Source: Acetobacter sp.
GTDB lineage: Bacteria; Pseudomonadota; Alphaproteobacteria; Acetobacterales; Acetobacteraceae
Direction of reading: 5' to 3'
DNA length: 64,000 bases
Assembly: GCA_017413025.1 (NCBI GenBank)
Contig: JAFPVE010000011.1
Span: 1 to 64,000, forward strand
Positions 17,193-27,558 of this stretch are shown in pieces. The stretch's first letter is position 1. The number at the start of each line of letters is the position of its first letter. Made by a program: the position numbers and the translations under genes. The notes below the pieces were generated by a model. The model searched no databases and was not told where the DNA came from. It was given only the letters and a program-made list of their open reading frames with translations.

Positions 17193-17231
17193 CTGTCGAT
17201 TCTACCTGTCGATTCTACTTGTCGATTCTGT
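17193..17231. repeat. 13-bp tandem repeat, three copies
   Basis: CTGTCGATTCTAC occurs at 17193-17205 and 17206-17218, with a third copy changed at the ends (17219-17231), between the divergent exporter and NUDIX genes. Confidence 0.93.
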
Positions 17232-17360
17232 GGGGATTCTGCACGTTTTATATATTTGTATCTGTATTTTCTGCACTTTAATCAATAAGGTTCACATGAC
17301 ACACACCCGCTTTTTGATTTGCCTCTTGCTTTGTCCTTTTTGAATGAAAAGACCACCACT

Positions 17361-18227
17361 ATGCCTTTAGAAAATGATTTTTCCCCATTTTTTCGCCACT
17401 TACAACACTGCAATACGGCAGCACTTTCTTCTCAACGAGCACCATTTTTATTGGCTGACCAGCTAGCGGGTTGGGTTAATCCAGCATTATTTACACGATT
17501 AGAACACGAAAAATTAGGCACCCATACAACAGGGTTTCATTTACCCTTTCCTCAACAACAGTTAGAAATTTTAGGGGAAACTCTGGCACAAGAAGGGTTT
17601 TACACCTCACATCACGAGCTTTTTGATGTTATACCTAACATGGACAAGCCTGCCGTTGGACGTATAGACCGAGGGGCACTTCCTCTCTTTGGATTTGTTG
17701 CGAGCGGTGTCCATATGAATGGGCTTGTTTATCGTGACCATAAATTACATCTTTGGATAGGAAAACGTTCTGCCCACAAACGATTAGACCCCTCTAAACT
17801 CGATAATCTTGTCGCGGGCGGTGTGCCTGCTGGGTTTTCGCCTCGAGAAGCCCTTGCGAAAGAAGCCGAAGAAGAAGCCAATATCCCCTCAACACTGATT
17901 GCCCAAGCTATAGAAGTGGGACGTATTGTCTATGCCCTTGACCGCCCTGAAGGGTTAAGGCGCGATATTCTTTATTGTTATGATCTGTTTTTACCAGAAA
18001 CATTTATACCTTCTGCCATAGATTGTGAAGTTGATTCGTTTGAACTCCTTCCTATTGAAGATGTATTTTCTCTTGTACAAACAACAGAGGCATTCAAATT
18101 TAATGTTAATTTAGTACTCATTGACCTATTTTTACGCCTTAAACTTATTGACCCGACAAGCACAGAAGGGCAACGCCTTCGCCAAGGGCTTAATGAAGGT
18201 CTTTCGCCTATTAGCCCCAGAAAATAA
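17361..18227 (+). CDS. NUDIX hydrolase with DUF4743-like N-terminal domain
   Basis: About 288 residues from the ATG at 17361; a TTG at 17319 is possible. The N-terminal half (FRHLQHCNTA, then FTRLEHEKLG and NPALF) resembles the DUF4743 domain found before NUDIX domains of the TPK-like/YFR028-type enzymes. The NUDIX box reads VAGGVPAGFSPREALAKEAEEEANIP (G-x5-E-x7-[K/R]E-x2-EE pattern, here with GVPAGF before REALAKEAEEE), near residues 150-180. Such proteins hydrolyse nucleoside diphosphate-linked or damaged thiamin-type substrates. The true substrate is unknown. Convergent with glnD. Confidence 0.8.
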   Translation: MPLENDFSPFFRHLQHCNTAALSSQRAPFLLADQLAGWVNPALFTRLEHEKLGTHTTGFHLPFPQQQLEILGETLAQEGFYTSHHELFDVIPNMDKPAVGRIDRGALPLFGFVASGVHMNGLVYRDHKLHLWIGKRSAHKRLDPSKLDNLVAGGVPAGFSPREALAKEAEEEANIPSTLIAQAIEVGRIVYALDRPEGLRRDILYCYDLFLPETFIPSAIDCEVDSFELLPIEDVFSLVQTTEAFKFNVNLVLIDLFLRLKLIDPTSTEGQRLRQGLNEGLSPISPRK

Positions 18228-18367
18228 TTTTATTGACGGGAAATAATTTTAATTGCCTCCTTTGCTTTGCTACCCCATATGACTTCAAACACAATACCCT
18301 CTGCAAATGACCAAAGACCGTGTACCCCCCTGCATTGTCAAGAAGACGTACAAGGGCACACTCTACA

Positions 18368-21289
18368 CTATAGCCTTTCACAAACCTCTTTTAATCGTAA
18401 TAAAATGTTTCTCCGAAGTCTTTCTAATTGCTCGTGATCTGTTATTTTCAAACCACACATATTTTGAACATAAAAAACATCAACTGCCCGCACACCATAT
18501 GTTGTTACGTGAGTTGACAGAATCCTTAATTTCTCTTGCCTTATAAAATCTGTCATATAATATAAGAAACCCGGGACATCACGCCCTGTTATTTCAATAA
18601 GTGTTGCATGATCCGAAGCAACATTATCAATCATCACACCCGAAGATACATAGATAGATCGTAAACGTGAAGGCACATACCCAAATCCTTTAGATTTTAT
18701 TTTAGCATCAACATCGACTTCATGATTAAAAACATTCTGAATTGACTTAGTAATACGTGCTTGACACGATTCATTATAAAAAGTATCACCGTTTATATTT
18801 TTTACCCAAAATATATCTAACACACTGTTACGATTAGTTCTGTAAATACTTGCTTCGATAACACTGAAATCTGCCAGAGCTAATGCGCCAACAATTTTAG
18901 AAAATGATCCCATCACATTATCCATATAAACAACAACTTCAACCATATTACTCGCAGAAATAGGTGTCACATCTATCACATAAGGAGAATAACTTTGCTC
19001 ACGTTTTCGTAATAAACGAGCATAACGACACAGTGTTTCCTCATCAAAGGCAAGCCAATATTCCTGATAAAATGTATCCGTATAACGATCTATTTCTTTT
19101 TGTCCAAAACCCTCTTTAAGCAGATCCGTTGTTATAGTACGTTTTACATATTGCACACGGTCATCGTTATTTTTAATCAGAAAACCGCCAGATAACACTG
19201 CCGCAATACGTTCGTAAAGATTACGGAGTAAAGTTGCTTTCCATGCACTCCAAACATGCTTATTGACAGCACGTATATCCGCAATCGTTAACAACAATAA
19301 CAAACGTAAACGTTCTAAAGATTGCACACTTTTCACAACATCAAAAATTGTCTTCGGATCTTCCAAATCACGCTGAAAAGCAACATGACTTAACAAAAGA
19401 TGATGTAAAACAAGCCATGAAACCGTTTCTGTTTCTCCCTCTGTCATACCTAATTGTTGACAAATCTTCGTGGCAATATCTTCCCCTATTTCAGAATGAT
19501 CACCACCCCGCCCTTTAGCAATATCATGCAATAAAACAGCGACGTATAACTCTCGATAAGAATATAAATTTTTAGCGATTCCATAGACAATAGAGATTTC
19601 ATCAGCCATACGACCTGCCATGATTTCATCGAGAATACGTATAGCTTCGATCGTATGCTCATCGACTGTAAAAACATGGTAGGTATCAAACTGCATTTGC
19701 CCAACAATACGTGACCACTCTGGTATAAACCGCCCTAATATACCCGTTTCGTTCAAAATACGTAGCCAATAGGCATGCCCTAACGACACAGATTCATCAT
19801 CACCAAGATATTGTTCATCACTCTGGTGTTCTTTGGCAGAAAGTCCCGAATTGTGTAAGGAAATACAAGGTGATATATTGGGAGAATGCGACGTTTCTCC
19901 TAACGATTGACCACATAACAATTCAAAAAAAATACGATTAGCTTCTGGATTGTTTCTTAAAGCAATAGCTTTATGCTCTGCTCGAATGATCTGATGTCGC
20001 GCAAAAGGATGCAATGGATAACGACATCGTTGTGCCCAATATAATATTTGTAACATTTTTATTGGGTCACGTTCAAAAGAAACACCTTTATCTGGCAAAA
20101 TCTGACCATCTAATAGAATAAAACCCGCATCACGCATGGCTTGATCAGGCTTTTCTTCAACTTGTGTTGTAGCATCTTGTAATTGCCGTATTACAATAGG
20201 TTCAAGCACATGTGTTAGGCGCATAATTTCACGTACTGTGAGAAAATAGTGTCGCATAAAACGCTCAACACCTTTTTGTCGACCATGATACACGTAACCC
20301 ATACGTGCCCCAATAATAGGTTGTACATCAAATGTTAAACGCTCTTCTGCACGCCCCGTCACATAATGAAGGTGCAGGCGTACAGTCCACAAAAAATCCC
20401 ACGAACGAAAAACTCGCTGTGTTTCGCGCTCTGTTAACAAACCCATTGAAATAAACTTAGAAGCTAACGAATCACGACTATGGCGCAAGCCAAATGTATT
20501 GCAACATATCCAATACAAAGTTTGCAGATCACGTAAACCGCCACGTCCTTCTTTCAAATTAGGTTCCACGAAATAAGGACTACTCCCAAAACGACGATGG
20601 CGTTTTAAGCGATCGTGTTGCTTATCACGAACAAAATCTAGGGCGCCAACTTCTATACACGAACGCGTATAATGATTTTCAAAATCCGCAAATAAAACAG
20701 GATCGCCCACCAAAAAACGGGCATCTAATAAAGCTGTGCGAATGGTTGTATCTTCTTTAGCTTTCGCAATACATTCTTTGACAGTACGGATAGCATGCCC
20801 AACAGTAAAACTCAAATCCCATAAAAAATATAAAATACACTCCACGCATGGCGCAGCACGATTAAGAACGTCATCAGCAACTAGAAATAACAAATCAATA
20901 TCACTAAACGGTGCTAAAAGCCCGCGCCCGTACCCTCCTACGGCTACAATTGCAAAACCACTGCCTTCAGATAGTTGTACATCAGGGAAAAGTTTTACAG
21001 AAACCTCAACAATACTCCGTAGCAAAATATCAGCAAACGTAGCGAGCTGTTGCGCTGCCATAACGCCTTTAAACTCATAATGCTCAAACCGATTTCGAAT
21101 TTCTTCTTGATAACGTCCCCAATAACAACGAAAAATAACAAGAACCATCTCTCGTTCTAATACACCATTTGCCATGACCTCTTGCAACTCTTTTTGTAAA
21201 CAAGTTGCAAAATTTTCTGGCGTCAACGTGCCTCGTGCAATTGTATCCAAATATTGAGGAGAAATTGTTTGTTCAGAGAGCGTAAACAT
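18368..21289 (-). CDS. glnD: [Protein-PII] uridylyltransferase/uridylyl-removing enzyme
   Basis: A 973-residue nitrogen sensor that uridylylates PII when glutamine is low and removes UMP when it is high. The nucleotidyltransferase motif GGYGRGLLAPFSDIDLLFL is near residue 120. The HD domain (LHDIAKGRGGDHSEIGE) is near 590 and performs UMP removal. Two ACT domains at the C-terminus (starting near VVVYMDNVMGSFSKIVGAL and ITGRDVPGFLYYM) sense glutamine. Length fits the family. An AGGA lies 15 bases before the ATG. It follows mutS on the same strand with a ~210-base gap containing an 11-bp tandem duplication (21355-21376). In many alphaproteobacteria mutS, glnD and murJ are neighbours; murJ is elsewhere here. 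Confidence 0.95.
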   Translation of the reverse strand: MFTLSEQTISPQYLDTIARGTLTPENFATCLQKELQEVMANGVLEREMVLVIFRCYWGRYQEEIRNRFEHYEFKGVMAAQQLATFADILLRSIVEVSVKLFPDVQLSEGSGFAIVAVGGYGRGLLAPFSDIDLLFLVADDVLNRAAPCVECILYFLWDLSFTVGHAIRTVKECIAKAKEDTTIRTALLDARFLVGDPVLFADFENHYTRSCIEVGALDFVRDKQHDRLKRHRRFGSSPYFVEPNLKEGRGGLRDLQTLYWICCNTFGLRHSRDSLASKFISMGLLTERETQRVFRSWDFLWTVRLHLHYVTGRAEERLTFDVQPIIGARMGYVYHGRQKGVERFMRHYFLTVREIMRLTHVLEPIVIRQLQDATTQVEEKPDQAMRDAGFILLDGQILPDKGVSFERDPIKMLQILYWAQRCRYPLHPFARHQIIRAEHKAIALRNNPEANRIFFELLCGQSLGETSHSPNISPCISLHNSGLSAKEHQSDEQYLGDDESVSLGHAYWLRILNETGILGRFIPEWSRIVGQMQFDTYHVFTVDEHTIEAIRILDEIMAGRMADEISIVYGIAKNLYSYRELYVAVLLHDIAKGRGGDHSEIGEDIATKICQQLGMTEGETETVSWLVLHHLLLSHVAFQRDLEDPKTIFDVVKSVQSLERLRLLLLLTIADIRAVNKHVWSAWKATLLRNLYERIAAVLSGGFLIKNNDDRVQYVKRTITTDLLKEGFGQKEIDRYTDTFYQEYWLAFDEETLCRYARLLRKREQSYSPYVIDVTPISASNMVEVVVYMDNVMGSFSKIVGALALADFSVIEASIYRTNRNSVLDIFWVKNINGDTFYNESCQARITKSIQNVFNHEVDVDAKIKSKGFGYVPSRLRSIYVSSGVMIDNVASDHATLIEITGRDVPGFLYYMTDFIRQEKLRILSTHVTTYGVRAVDVFYVQNMCGLKITDHEQLERLRRNILLRLKEVCERL

Positions 21290-21503
21290 TGGAATTAACG
21301 CATTCCTATAATTAACCTATGATAAACCTATAATTAAAAAAGACAGCACTTTACAACAATCATTTAACAATCATTTACAAGTATGAAATACAGTAAAAAT
21401 AAAAGGTAAAAGTCGCATGACTATTTTTCTATAACACATAATTTATAATTTACACTTTATCGTCCATAATTTCATAATTTACATAGCTTAATATAGTTTA
21501 CAT

Positions 21504-24221
21504 CTATACATGTATGTGTCTTTTGTTACGCGCCTCTTTTTGCAGTTCGTATAAAACTTCTAAAGCCGCACGCGGAGTCAGATTATCTAAATCTATATTG
21601 ATCAGGCGATTTCTTAATTTATCCTCCTCTAACGCAACACATGATGACTTTTGCTGATGTGACATTTGCTGAGATGCAAACAAAGGCAAAGAATCAGGTA
21701 ACGATTTTTCTTTACGCTCTAATTCTTGCAAAAGATATTCAGCGCGTTCCACGACAGGGATAGGGACACCAGCAAGTTTTGCTACATATACCCCCCAACT
21801 TTTTTTAGCCGCACCCGCAAGCACTTCGTGTAAAAATACAATTTTTCCACGCCATTCACGCACTGCCATTGTATACAGGCTCAAACATGGCAATATATCT
21901 ATACTCTGGGCAAGTTCATGAAAATGTGTCGCAAAAATTGTTCGACACCGTACTGTTGTATGTAACGCCTCTAACACAGCTCTTGCAATGGCTAGCCCAT
22001 CTAGTGTTGCCGTACCACGACCAATCTCATCAACAACGACCAACGAACGTGGTCCTGCCTGATGAAGAATAGCTGCAGTCTCTGTCATCTCTACCATAAA
22101 TGTTGAACGCCCTCTGGCAAGGTCATCTGAAGCACCCACGCGTGAAAATAACTGATCGACCACACCAATACACGCCTTTTCTGCCGCCACAGGCATCCCT
22201 GCTTGTGCAAGAATAACCGCTAACGCTGTCTGACGTAAAAAAGTGGATTTGCCTGCCATATTCGGTCCTGTCAATAACATCACACGATGATCTGGTGGCA
22301 GATGACACTCATTTGGTGTAAAACACTCCCCTGATGGTAAAGCCGCCTCTACAACAGGATGCCGGCACCTTGTTAAAGAAAAAGTTGTGTCTTCCATTAT
22401 AGATGGACAACACCACACGCCCTCGTTTGCCAATAGGGCACAAGATTGGAAAACATCAAGTAAAGCCAACGCTTCCGCTATCAAAGGCACGCCGTTCTCA
22501 GCCATAACCGATTCAACAAGATGCGTAAAAATAGCCCTTTCACGCTGAAGCACTTTTTCATCCGCTTCTGTTAAACGTACACCTAACTGAGCTAATTCTT
22601 CAGTAGAAAACCGCATAACACTCGTCGTTCCCTGCCGAAAAATCAGTTCTCGATTATCCTTTAATCGTGCCCCTATAGCAGGAGGAACCTCTACAACATA
22701 CCCTAATTGCGCATGATAACGCACTTTAAGAGCATTGACCCCATAATGCGCCACATAATGGGCTTGAAGGGCTGCAATTAAGTTTTTAGACTCTCCACAA
22801 AGTGTACGATACGCATCAAGTTCAGAATCATAACCGCTGGCAATAACGCCCCCATCCTCAAAGCGAAGAGGAATATCTGAAGCTAAAGCAGAAGATAGAG
22901 TAACACGTAGATCTTCCGCCGACTCTAATGTCGTTGATATGTCTTGTAAAACCGAAACAAGCGATACGCTTTTTTCTTGTAAGATAGTTTTTACTTGACG
23001 CGCAACGCATAACCCCTCTCTGATAGCCCCCAAATCACGTGGTTGCCCCCTTCCAACAGATAATCTACCAAGAGAACGCACAATATCTGGTGTTTTCTTT
23101 AATATCTCGCGTAACCGTTTACAAAGAGATCTTTCTTCCCTTAAAAAACACCAAACCTCCTGACGTTGTACAATAAGGGCTCTTTGCGTTAAAGGAGTGG
23201 CTAACCATGCCGCTAACATGCGCCCGCCTGCTGCACTTACGGTACGATCAACAGCAGAGAACAATGTATGATCACACCCACCCTCGCGCGTCCGTAAAAT
23301 ATCAAGGCTCGCCCGTGTCGCAGCGTCCATTCCCATAATACCCGCTGTTGTTTGTGTTATAGGATGTGCTAGACGAGGCAATTTTCCTGATTGTGTCCGC
23401 TGAATGTAGTCTATTGCCAAAACCGCAGCACAACATTCCTCATCAGAGAAAGTACCAAAAGCCTCGATACTCGCCACGTTAAAAATACTTGCCAATCTCT
23501 GCCGTGCACTCTCAACAGAAACACCCATCTCAAAATCAAAAGGGGTACAACGATGCACATAATCCGCCGGAATACTATCTTTATCAGCCAAAATCTCCGC
23601 AGGGTCCAAACGACCAAGCATAGCTAATAACGCACTTTTTTTGACCCGCATGGTTTCAAACAAGCCTGTTGACACGTCAATCCATGCGGCACCATATTCT
23701 ATTTCTTGTTGATCTTTACACGCACTCCCCTGCAACGGAGTTGCTTGAACCAACGCTAACAGAAAATTCGCACGTCCGGGATCAAGTAACTCTTCTTCGG
23801 TTAACGTGCCTGGTGTCACCAATCGAACCACCGAACGCGATAATGGCTTTTTTGAGTGACGCCCACGTGAGACTATTTCCGTCTGCTCGGCAATAGCCAC
23901 ACGAAAACCTCGGCGAATAAGACGCGCCAAATAGGCAGAAGCCGCTCCAGCAGGAACACCACACATTGCAATAGGTTTACCAGCGTTATAACCACGTGTT
24001 GTCAATGTAATATCAAGAACAGCCGAAGCTGTTACAGCATCATCGAAAAAAAGCTCATAAAAATCACCCATGCGAAAAAATAAGAGTGCTTCTGGATTTT
24101 CAGCCTTAAGTGCCTGCCATTGCTCCATAGCAGGCGTCATTTCTTTTGATAAATTCTGGGTTGTTTTTACAGTTTTCAGTATATTATCAGGATTAGGCAC
24201 ACTGCCCGCTTTTGTTTTCAA
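21504..24221 (-). CDS. mutS: DNA mismatch repair protein MutS
   Basis: A 905-residue mismatch recognition ATPase. The mismatch-binding motif FFRMGDFYELFFDDA has the Phe-x-Glu-type pair near residue 50. The ATPase motif is LTGPNMAGKSTFLRQ near 640, followed by VVDEIGRGTATLDGLAIA and FATHFHEL. Length fits a full MutS. The start appears to be TTG at 24221 with GGAG six bases upstream; the next ATG (24140) has no ribosome site. No sign of damage, which matters for interpreting the many slippage-like duplications in this genome. Confidence 0.95.
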   Translation of the reverse strand: MKTKAGSVPNPDNILKTVKTTQNLSKEMTPAMEQWQALKAENPEALLFFRMGDFYELFFDDAVTASAVLDITLTTRGYNAGKPIAMCGVPAGAASAYLARLIRRGFRVAIAEQTEIVSRGRHSKKPLSRSVVRLVTPGTLTEEELLDPGRANFLLALVQATPLQGSACKDQQEIEYGAAWIDVSTGLFETMRVKKSALLAMLGRLDPAEILADKDSIPADYVHRCTPFDFEMGVSVESARQRLASIFNVASIEAFGTFSDEECCAAVLAIDYIQRTQSGKLPRLAHPITQTTAGIMGMDAATRASLDILRTREGGCDHTLFSAVDRTVSAAGGRMLAAWLATPLTQRALIVQRQEVWCFLREERSLCKRLREILKKTPDIVRSLGRLSVGRGQPRDLGAIREGLCVARQVKTILQEKSVSLVSVLQDISTTLESAEDLRVTLSSALASDIPLRFEDGGVIASGYDSELDAYRTLCGESKNLIAALQAHYVAHYGVNALKVRYHAQLGYVVEVPPAIGARLKDNRELIFRQGTTSVMRFSTEELAQLGVRLTEADEKVLQRERAIFTHLVESVMAENGVPLIAEALALLDVFQSCALLANEGVWCCPSIMEDTTFSLTRCRHPVVEAALPSGECFTPNECHLPPDHRVMLLTGPNMAGKSTFLRQTALAVILAQAGMPVAAEKACIGVVDQLFSRVGASDDLARGRSTFMVEMTETAAILHQAGPRSLVVVDEIGRGTATLDGLAIARAVLEALHTTVRCRTIFATHFHELAQSIDILPCLSLYTMAVREWRGKIVFLHEVLAGAAKKSWGVYVAKLAGVPIPVVERAEYLLQELERKEKSLPDSLPLFASQQMSHQQKSSCVALEEDKLRNRLINIDLDNLTPRAALEVLYELQKEARNKRHIHV

Positions 24222-24827
24222 AAGTCACTCCGTTTTAGTTCAAATCTTTAGTTCAAATCATTGTCTTTAAATAATGTATGGTGACAAAGTTGATCCGTCA
24301 TATTTCTTTAACCAAATTTCTTTAATAGCCATTTTCTTTATTTTTATAAACGAATCCCATCAAAAACAAACGTGCCAAAAACAAGCACCATGGAAAAAAC
24401 CTCATTATATTTATCATATAGGATTATATTGCCCATTTCACAGCCTTTTCTGAACGTTTTCTTTTTGAACATTTTTGTGTACCGTTTTGTGTACCGTTCA
24501 TCTTTGTTGGGCTACCATTTCGTTCACCACCCCTTTCAATCACCCATTTCAGGACTTTTGCTTTTTCTTTTATTTGTTACGATTATTTGCTCGCACCTTA
24601 TATTGTATATTATGGTAATGTTTTACCACATTTTCGCCCCATTAAACCTAATTAAAATAGTATAGTGTTATTTGTTAAGATAGTCTCGCCTAACATGCTT
24701 TAATAAATGTTCATAAATGTTCCATTAAAAATATGTTTTTTGATGAAAAGATATTTTTACACCACTTGTTTTTAAATAACATCTATAAAAACCTACTCTT
24801 TATTTAGTTTATTGAGGATATTTTTTA
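24222..24827. other. 606-base AT-rich gap between mutS and thrC
   Basis: No convincing gene. A 97-codon plus-strand frame (24372-24665) is low-complexity Phe/Leu/Ile-rich and lacks a ribosome site. Three tandem duplications lie here: TTTAGTTCAAATC twice (24234-24259), TTTTGTGTACCG twice (24473-24496) and ATAAATGTTC twice (24703-24722). Confidence 0.6.
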
Positions 24828-26237
24828 ATGCGCTATATTTCGACCCGTGGGAAAGCTCCCGTTCTTACTTTTTCCGATGTGTTACTCACCGGGCTTGCTG
24901 TCGACGGTGGTCTTTATCTTCCGGAAACATGGCCAGAATTTTCCCCTTCAGAATGGAAATCGTTACGTGGGCTTCCCTATCCTGAACTCGCCGCCCGTAT
25001 TATGACACCTTTCACAGAACCAGATATTCACTTTGAAACACTCCATACATTATGCAAAAAAGCCTATTCTTTCTTTGACCACCCTGCTATTGTCCCTTTA
25101 ACACAAATAGACCATGCTCTTTTTGTGCAAGAGCTTTTTCATGGTCCTACCCTTGCTTTTAAGGATATTGCTCTTCAGCTTCTTGCCCTCTTGTTTGATG
25201 ACATCCTCACACAACGCGATGAGTATGCCACTATTATTGGGGCAACATCGGGTGATACAGGATCTGCCGCTATCGAAGCTTGTCGCAGCAGTGAGCGACT
25301 CTCTGTTGTTATCCTCCACCCTAAAGGACGTACATCCGAAGTACAACGACGCCAAATGACCACCGTCATCGCGCCTCATATCACCAATCTTGCCGTTGAA
25401 GGCACATTTGATGATTGCCAAGACCTTGTCAAAGCACTTTTTGCCGATCTTCCATTCCGTCAAGAACTGCACCTTTCTGCTGTGAACTCTATCAATTGGA
25501 CACGTATTGCAGCACAAATCCCCTATTACGTCCAAGCTGCTCTTACTTTTGGTGCCCCAGATCGTGAGGTTTCTTTCTCTGTGCCAACAGGTAATTTTGG
25601 CAACATTCTCGCAGCCTGGGCAGCACGCCGTATGGGGCTTCCTATTCAGCATCTTTGTATTGGATCAAACCGTAATGATATCCTCTCACGCTTTATCAAC
25701 GCAAATGATATGACAATCCAAGAGGTTGTTCCTAGTCTTTCTCCCTCTATGGATATTCAGATTTCATCGAATTTTGAACGTCTTTTGTTTGAGTTGCTTC
25801 ATCGTGACGTTACAGCTTGTACAGAAATTATGACCCATTTCCGCGCAAGTGGACACATGAATGTACCGCAAGCTGTTTGGCAAGAAGCAACGGCGTTATT
25901 TTCAGCCCTTTCTTTAGATGATGCACAAACAGAAGCTGAAATCCGTCACCTCTACCAAAAAACGGGCTATTTAGCAGACCCTCATAGTATTATTGGCATT
26001 GTTGCTGGGCGCCGTTTTCAACAACAAAGTATCCCTATGATTGCAGAAGCAACAGCACACCCTGCCAAATTCCCGGACGCTATTCGTGCGGCAACAGGTG
26101 TTCATCCTTCTCTTCCCCATCATTTAGCTGACCTCTTCCACCGTCAAGAGCGTTACCATACTGTACCTGTCTGTCAAGAGTCTATTAAAAGTGTTATAAG
26201 AACAGGGGTACAACACAAAAACAAAACCATTAAATAA
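24828..26237 (+). CDS. thrC: Threonine synthase
   Basis: A PLP enzyme converting O-phospho-homoserine to threonine. 469 residues. MRYISTRG and GLAVDGGLYLPE open the family N-terminus. The PLP lysine is in FHGPTLAFKDIALQ near residue 112. GATSGDTGSAAIEA and VPTGNFGNI bind cofactor and phosphate. GAGGATA lies about 11 bases before the ATG. It heads a run of four plus-strand genes (thrC, M16 peptidase, pmbA, Tim44 protein); thrC followed by an M16 peptidase is a common alphaproteobacterial order. Confidence 0.96.
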   Translation: MRYISTRGKAPVLTFSDVLLTGLAVDGGLYLPETWPEFSPSEWKSLRGLPYPELAARIMTPFTEPDIHFETLHTLCKKAYSFFDHPAIVPLTQIDHALFVQELFHGPTLAFKDIALQLLALLFDDILTQRDEYATIIGATSGDTGSAAIEACRSSERLSVVILHPKGRTSEVQRRQMTTVIAPHITNLAVEGTFDDCQDLVKALFADLPFRQELHLSAVNSINWTRIAAQIPYYVQAALTFGAPDREVSFSVPTGNFGNILAAWAARRMGLPIQHLCIGSNRNDILSRFINANDMTIQEVVPSLSPSMDIQISSNFERLLFELLHRDVTACTEIMTHFRASGHMNVPQAVWQEATALFSALSLDDAQTEAEIRHLYQKTGYLADPHSIIGIVAGRRFQQQSIPMIAEATAHPAKFPDAIRAATGVHPSLPHHLADLFHRQERYHTVPVCQESIKSVIRTGVQHKNKTIK

Positions 26238-26292
26238 CGTTTTACCTTTCCAAGACTTACACACTTCAACCATTTTTATATAAAGGGTACTC

Positions 26293-27558
26293 ATGACTCA
26301 ATCCATTAACCTCACCCGTTTGCCCTCTGGTCTTACTGTTGTTACAGAACATATGGACCATATGGAAACGGTCTCTTTTGGTGCCTATGTTGCCGCTGGT
26401 ACGCGCCATGAAACAGCAGAGGAAAACGGTGTTTCTCATTTTCTTGAGCACATGGCATTCAAAGGGACAACAAACCGTTCTGCCTTTCGTATCGCTGAAG
26501 AAATTGAAAATGTCGGCGGACACATTAACGCCTACACAGCACGAGAGCACACGGCTTTTTATGTCAAACTCTTAAAAGAAAATCTTGATTTAGGCATTGA
26601 TATTATTGGTGATATTCTCACGCATTCTCTCCTCGACCCTACAGAACTTGAACGAGAACGTGGTGTTATCCTTCAAGAAATTGGTCAAGCCAATGATACG
26701 CCTGATGATATTGTTTTTGATCACTTTCAAAATACGGCTTTCCCCTCTCAACCCATGGGGCGCCCAATCCTCGGCACTGAAGAGCTTATCCGTACAATGC
26801 ACAGGGAAAAACTTCTTCAGTACATGGCAAAACATTACACACCTCATAATATTGTTATTTCAGCCGCCGGTTATCTCAACCACGACGCGGTTGTCAAAAA
26901 AGTTCAAACAGCTTTTTCTGATCTCAAAACATCTCCGCCCCTCACAACATCCCCGGCTTGTTACCGCGGAGGAGAATTTCGCCAAGTCAAGGATCTCGAT
27001 CAAGCCCATATTTTGCTTGGATTTCCTTCAATAGATTACAACCATGCTGATTACTACAGCGCTTTGCTTCTCTCTACTTTACTTGGTGGCGGTATGTCTT
27101 CACGCCTTTTCCAAGAGATTCGTGAAAAGCGAGGGTTAGTTTATTCTGTTTACGCCTTTAACACTTCTTTTAAAGATAGTGGCGTTTTTGGTATTTATGC
27201 CGGCACAGGAGAACAAGAATGTGCTGAATTATTCCCCGCTGTTTTAGAGGAACTACGAAAAATACGCATCCATGTCAGCAAAGAAGAACTTGTGCGTGCA
27301 CATGCACAACTTAAATCATCGCTCTTAATGTCCCTTGAAAGTACAAGCAACCGCTGCGAACGTATTGCCCGCCAATTACAAATTTTCGGACGGATTATCC
27401 CCACTGAAGAAATTGTTCAGCGCATTGATTCTGTGACAACAGAGGATATATGTCGGGTTGCCACCTCTTTATTTTCAGGGGATCTGACACTTTCTGCTAT
27501 TGGACCTATTCATAAAATTCCATCTCTCAATATCATGACGGAAATACTCGCAGCATGA
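26293..27558 (+). CDS. M16 zinc peptidase (mitochondrial processing peptidase-like)
   Basis: A 421-residue pitrilysin-family peptidase. The inverted zinc motif HFLEH is at residues 49-53, with the third ligand Glu in ERERGVILQEI downstream. NSGTRHE-type start (AAGTRHETAEENGVSHFLEHMAFKGT, here read in parts) and GGGMSSRLFQEIREKRGLVYSVYAF match the alphaproteobacterial homologues of the beta subunit of mitochondrial processing peptidase. No signal peptide; probably cytoplasmic. AAAGGG precedes the ATG. Its stop overlaps the pmbA start (ATGA), so the two are coupled. Confidence 0.92.
   Translation: MTQSINLTRLPSGLTVVTEHMDHMETVSFGAYVAAGTRHETAEENGVSHFLEHMAFKGTTNRSAFRIAEEIENVGGHINAYTAREHTAFYVKLLKENLDLGIDIIGDILTHSLLDPTELERERGVILQEIGQANDTPDDIVFDHFQNTAFPSQPMGRPILGTEELIRTMHREKLLQYMAKHYTPHNIVISAAGYLNHDAVVKKVQTAFSDLKTSPPLTTSPACYRGGEFRQVKDLDQAHILLGFPSIDYNHADYYSALLLSTLLGGGMSSRLFQEIREKRGLVYSVYAFNTSFKDSGVFGIYAGTGEQECAELFPAVLEELRKIRIHVSKEELVRAHAQLKSSLLMSLESTSNRCERIARQLQIFGRIIPTEEIVQRIDSVTTEDICRVATSLFSGDLTLSAIGPIHKIPSLNIMTEILAA

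Noticed and set aside
20736..21080. 114-codon plus-strand frame opposite glnD
   Set aside because: Antisense shadow of the glnD nucleotidyltransferase domain.
24372..24665. 97-codon plus-strand frame in the mutS-thrC gap
   Set aside because: Low-complexity Phe/Leu/Ile-rich translation, no ribosome site, crosses a tandem duplication; typical of AT-rich noncoding DNA.
25098..25652. 184-codon minus-strand frame inside thrC
   Set aside because: It lies wholly within a strongly supported threonine synthase gene and has no family features.
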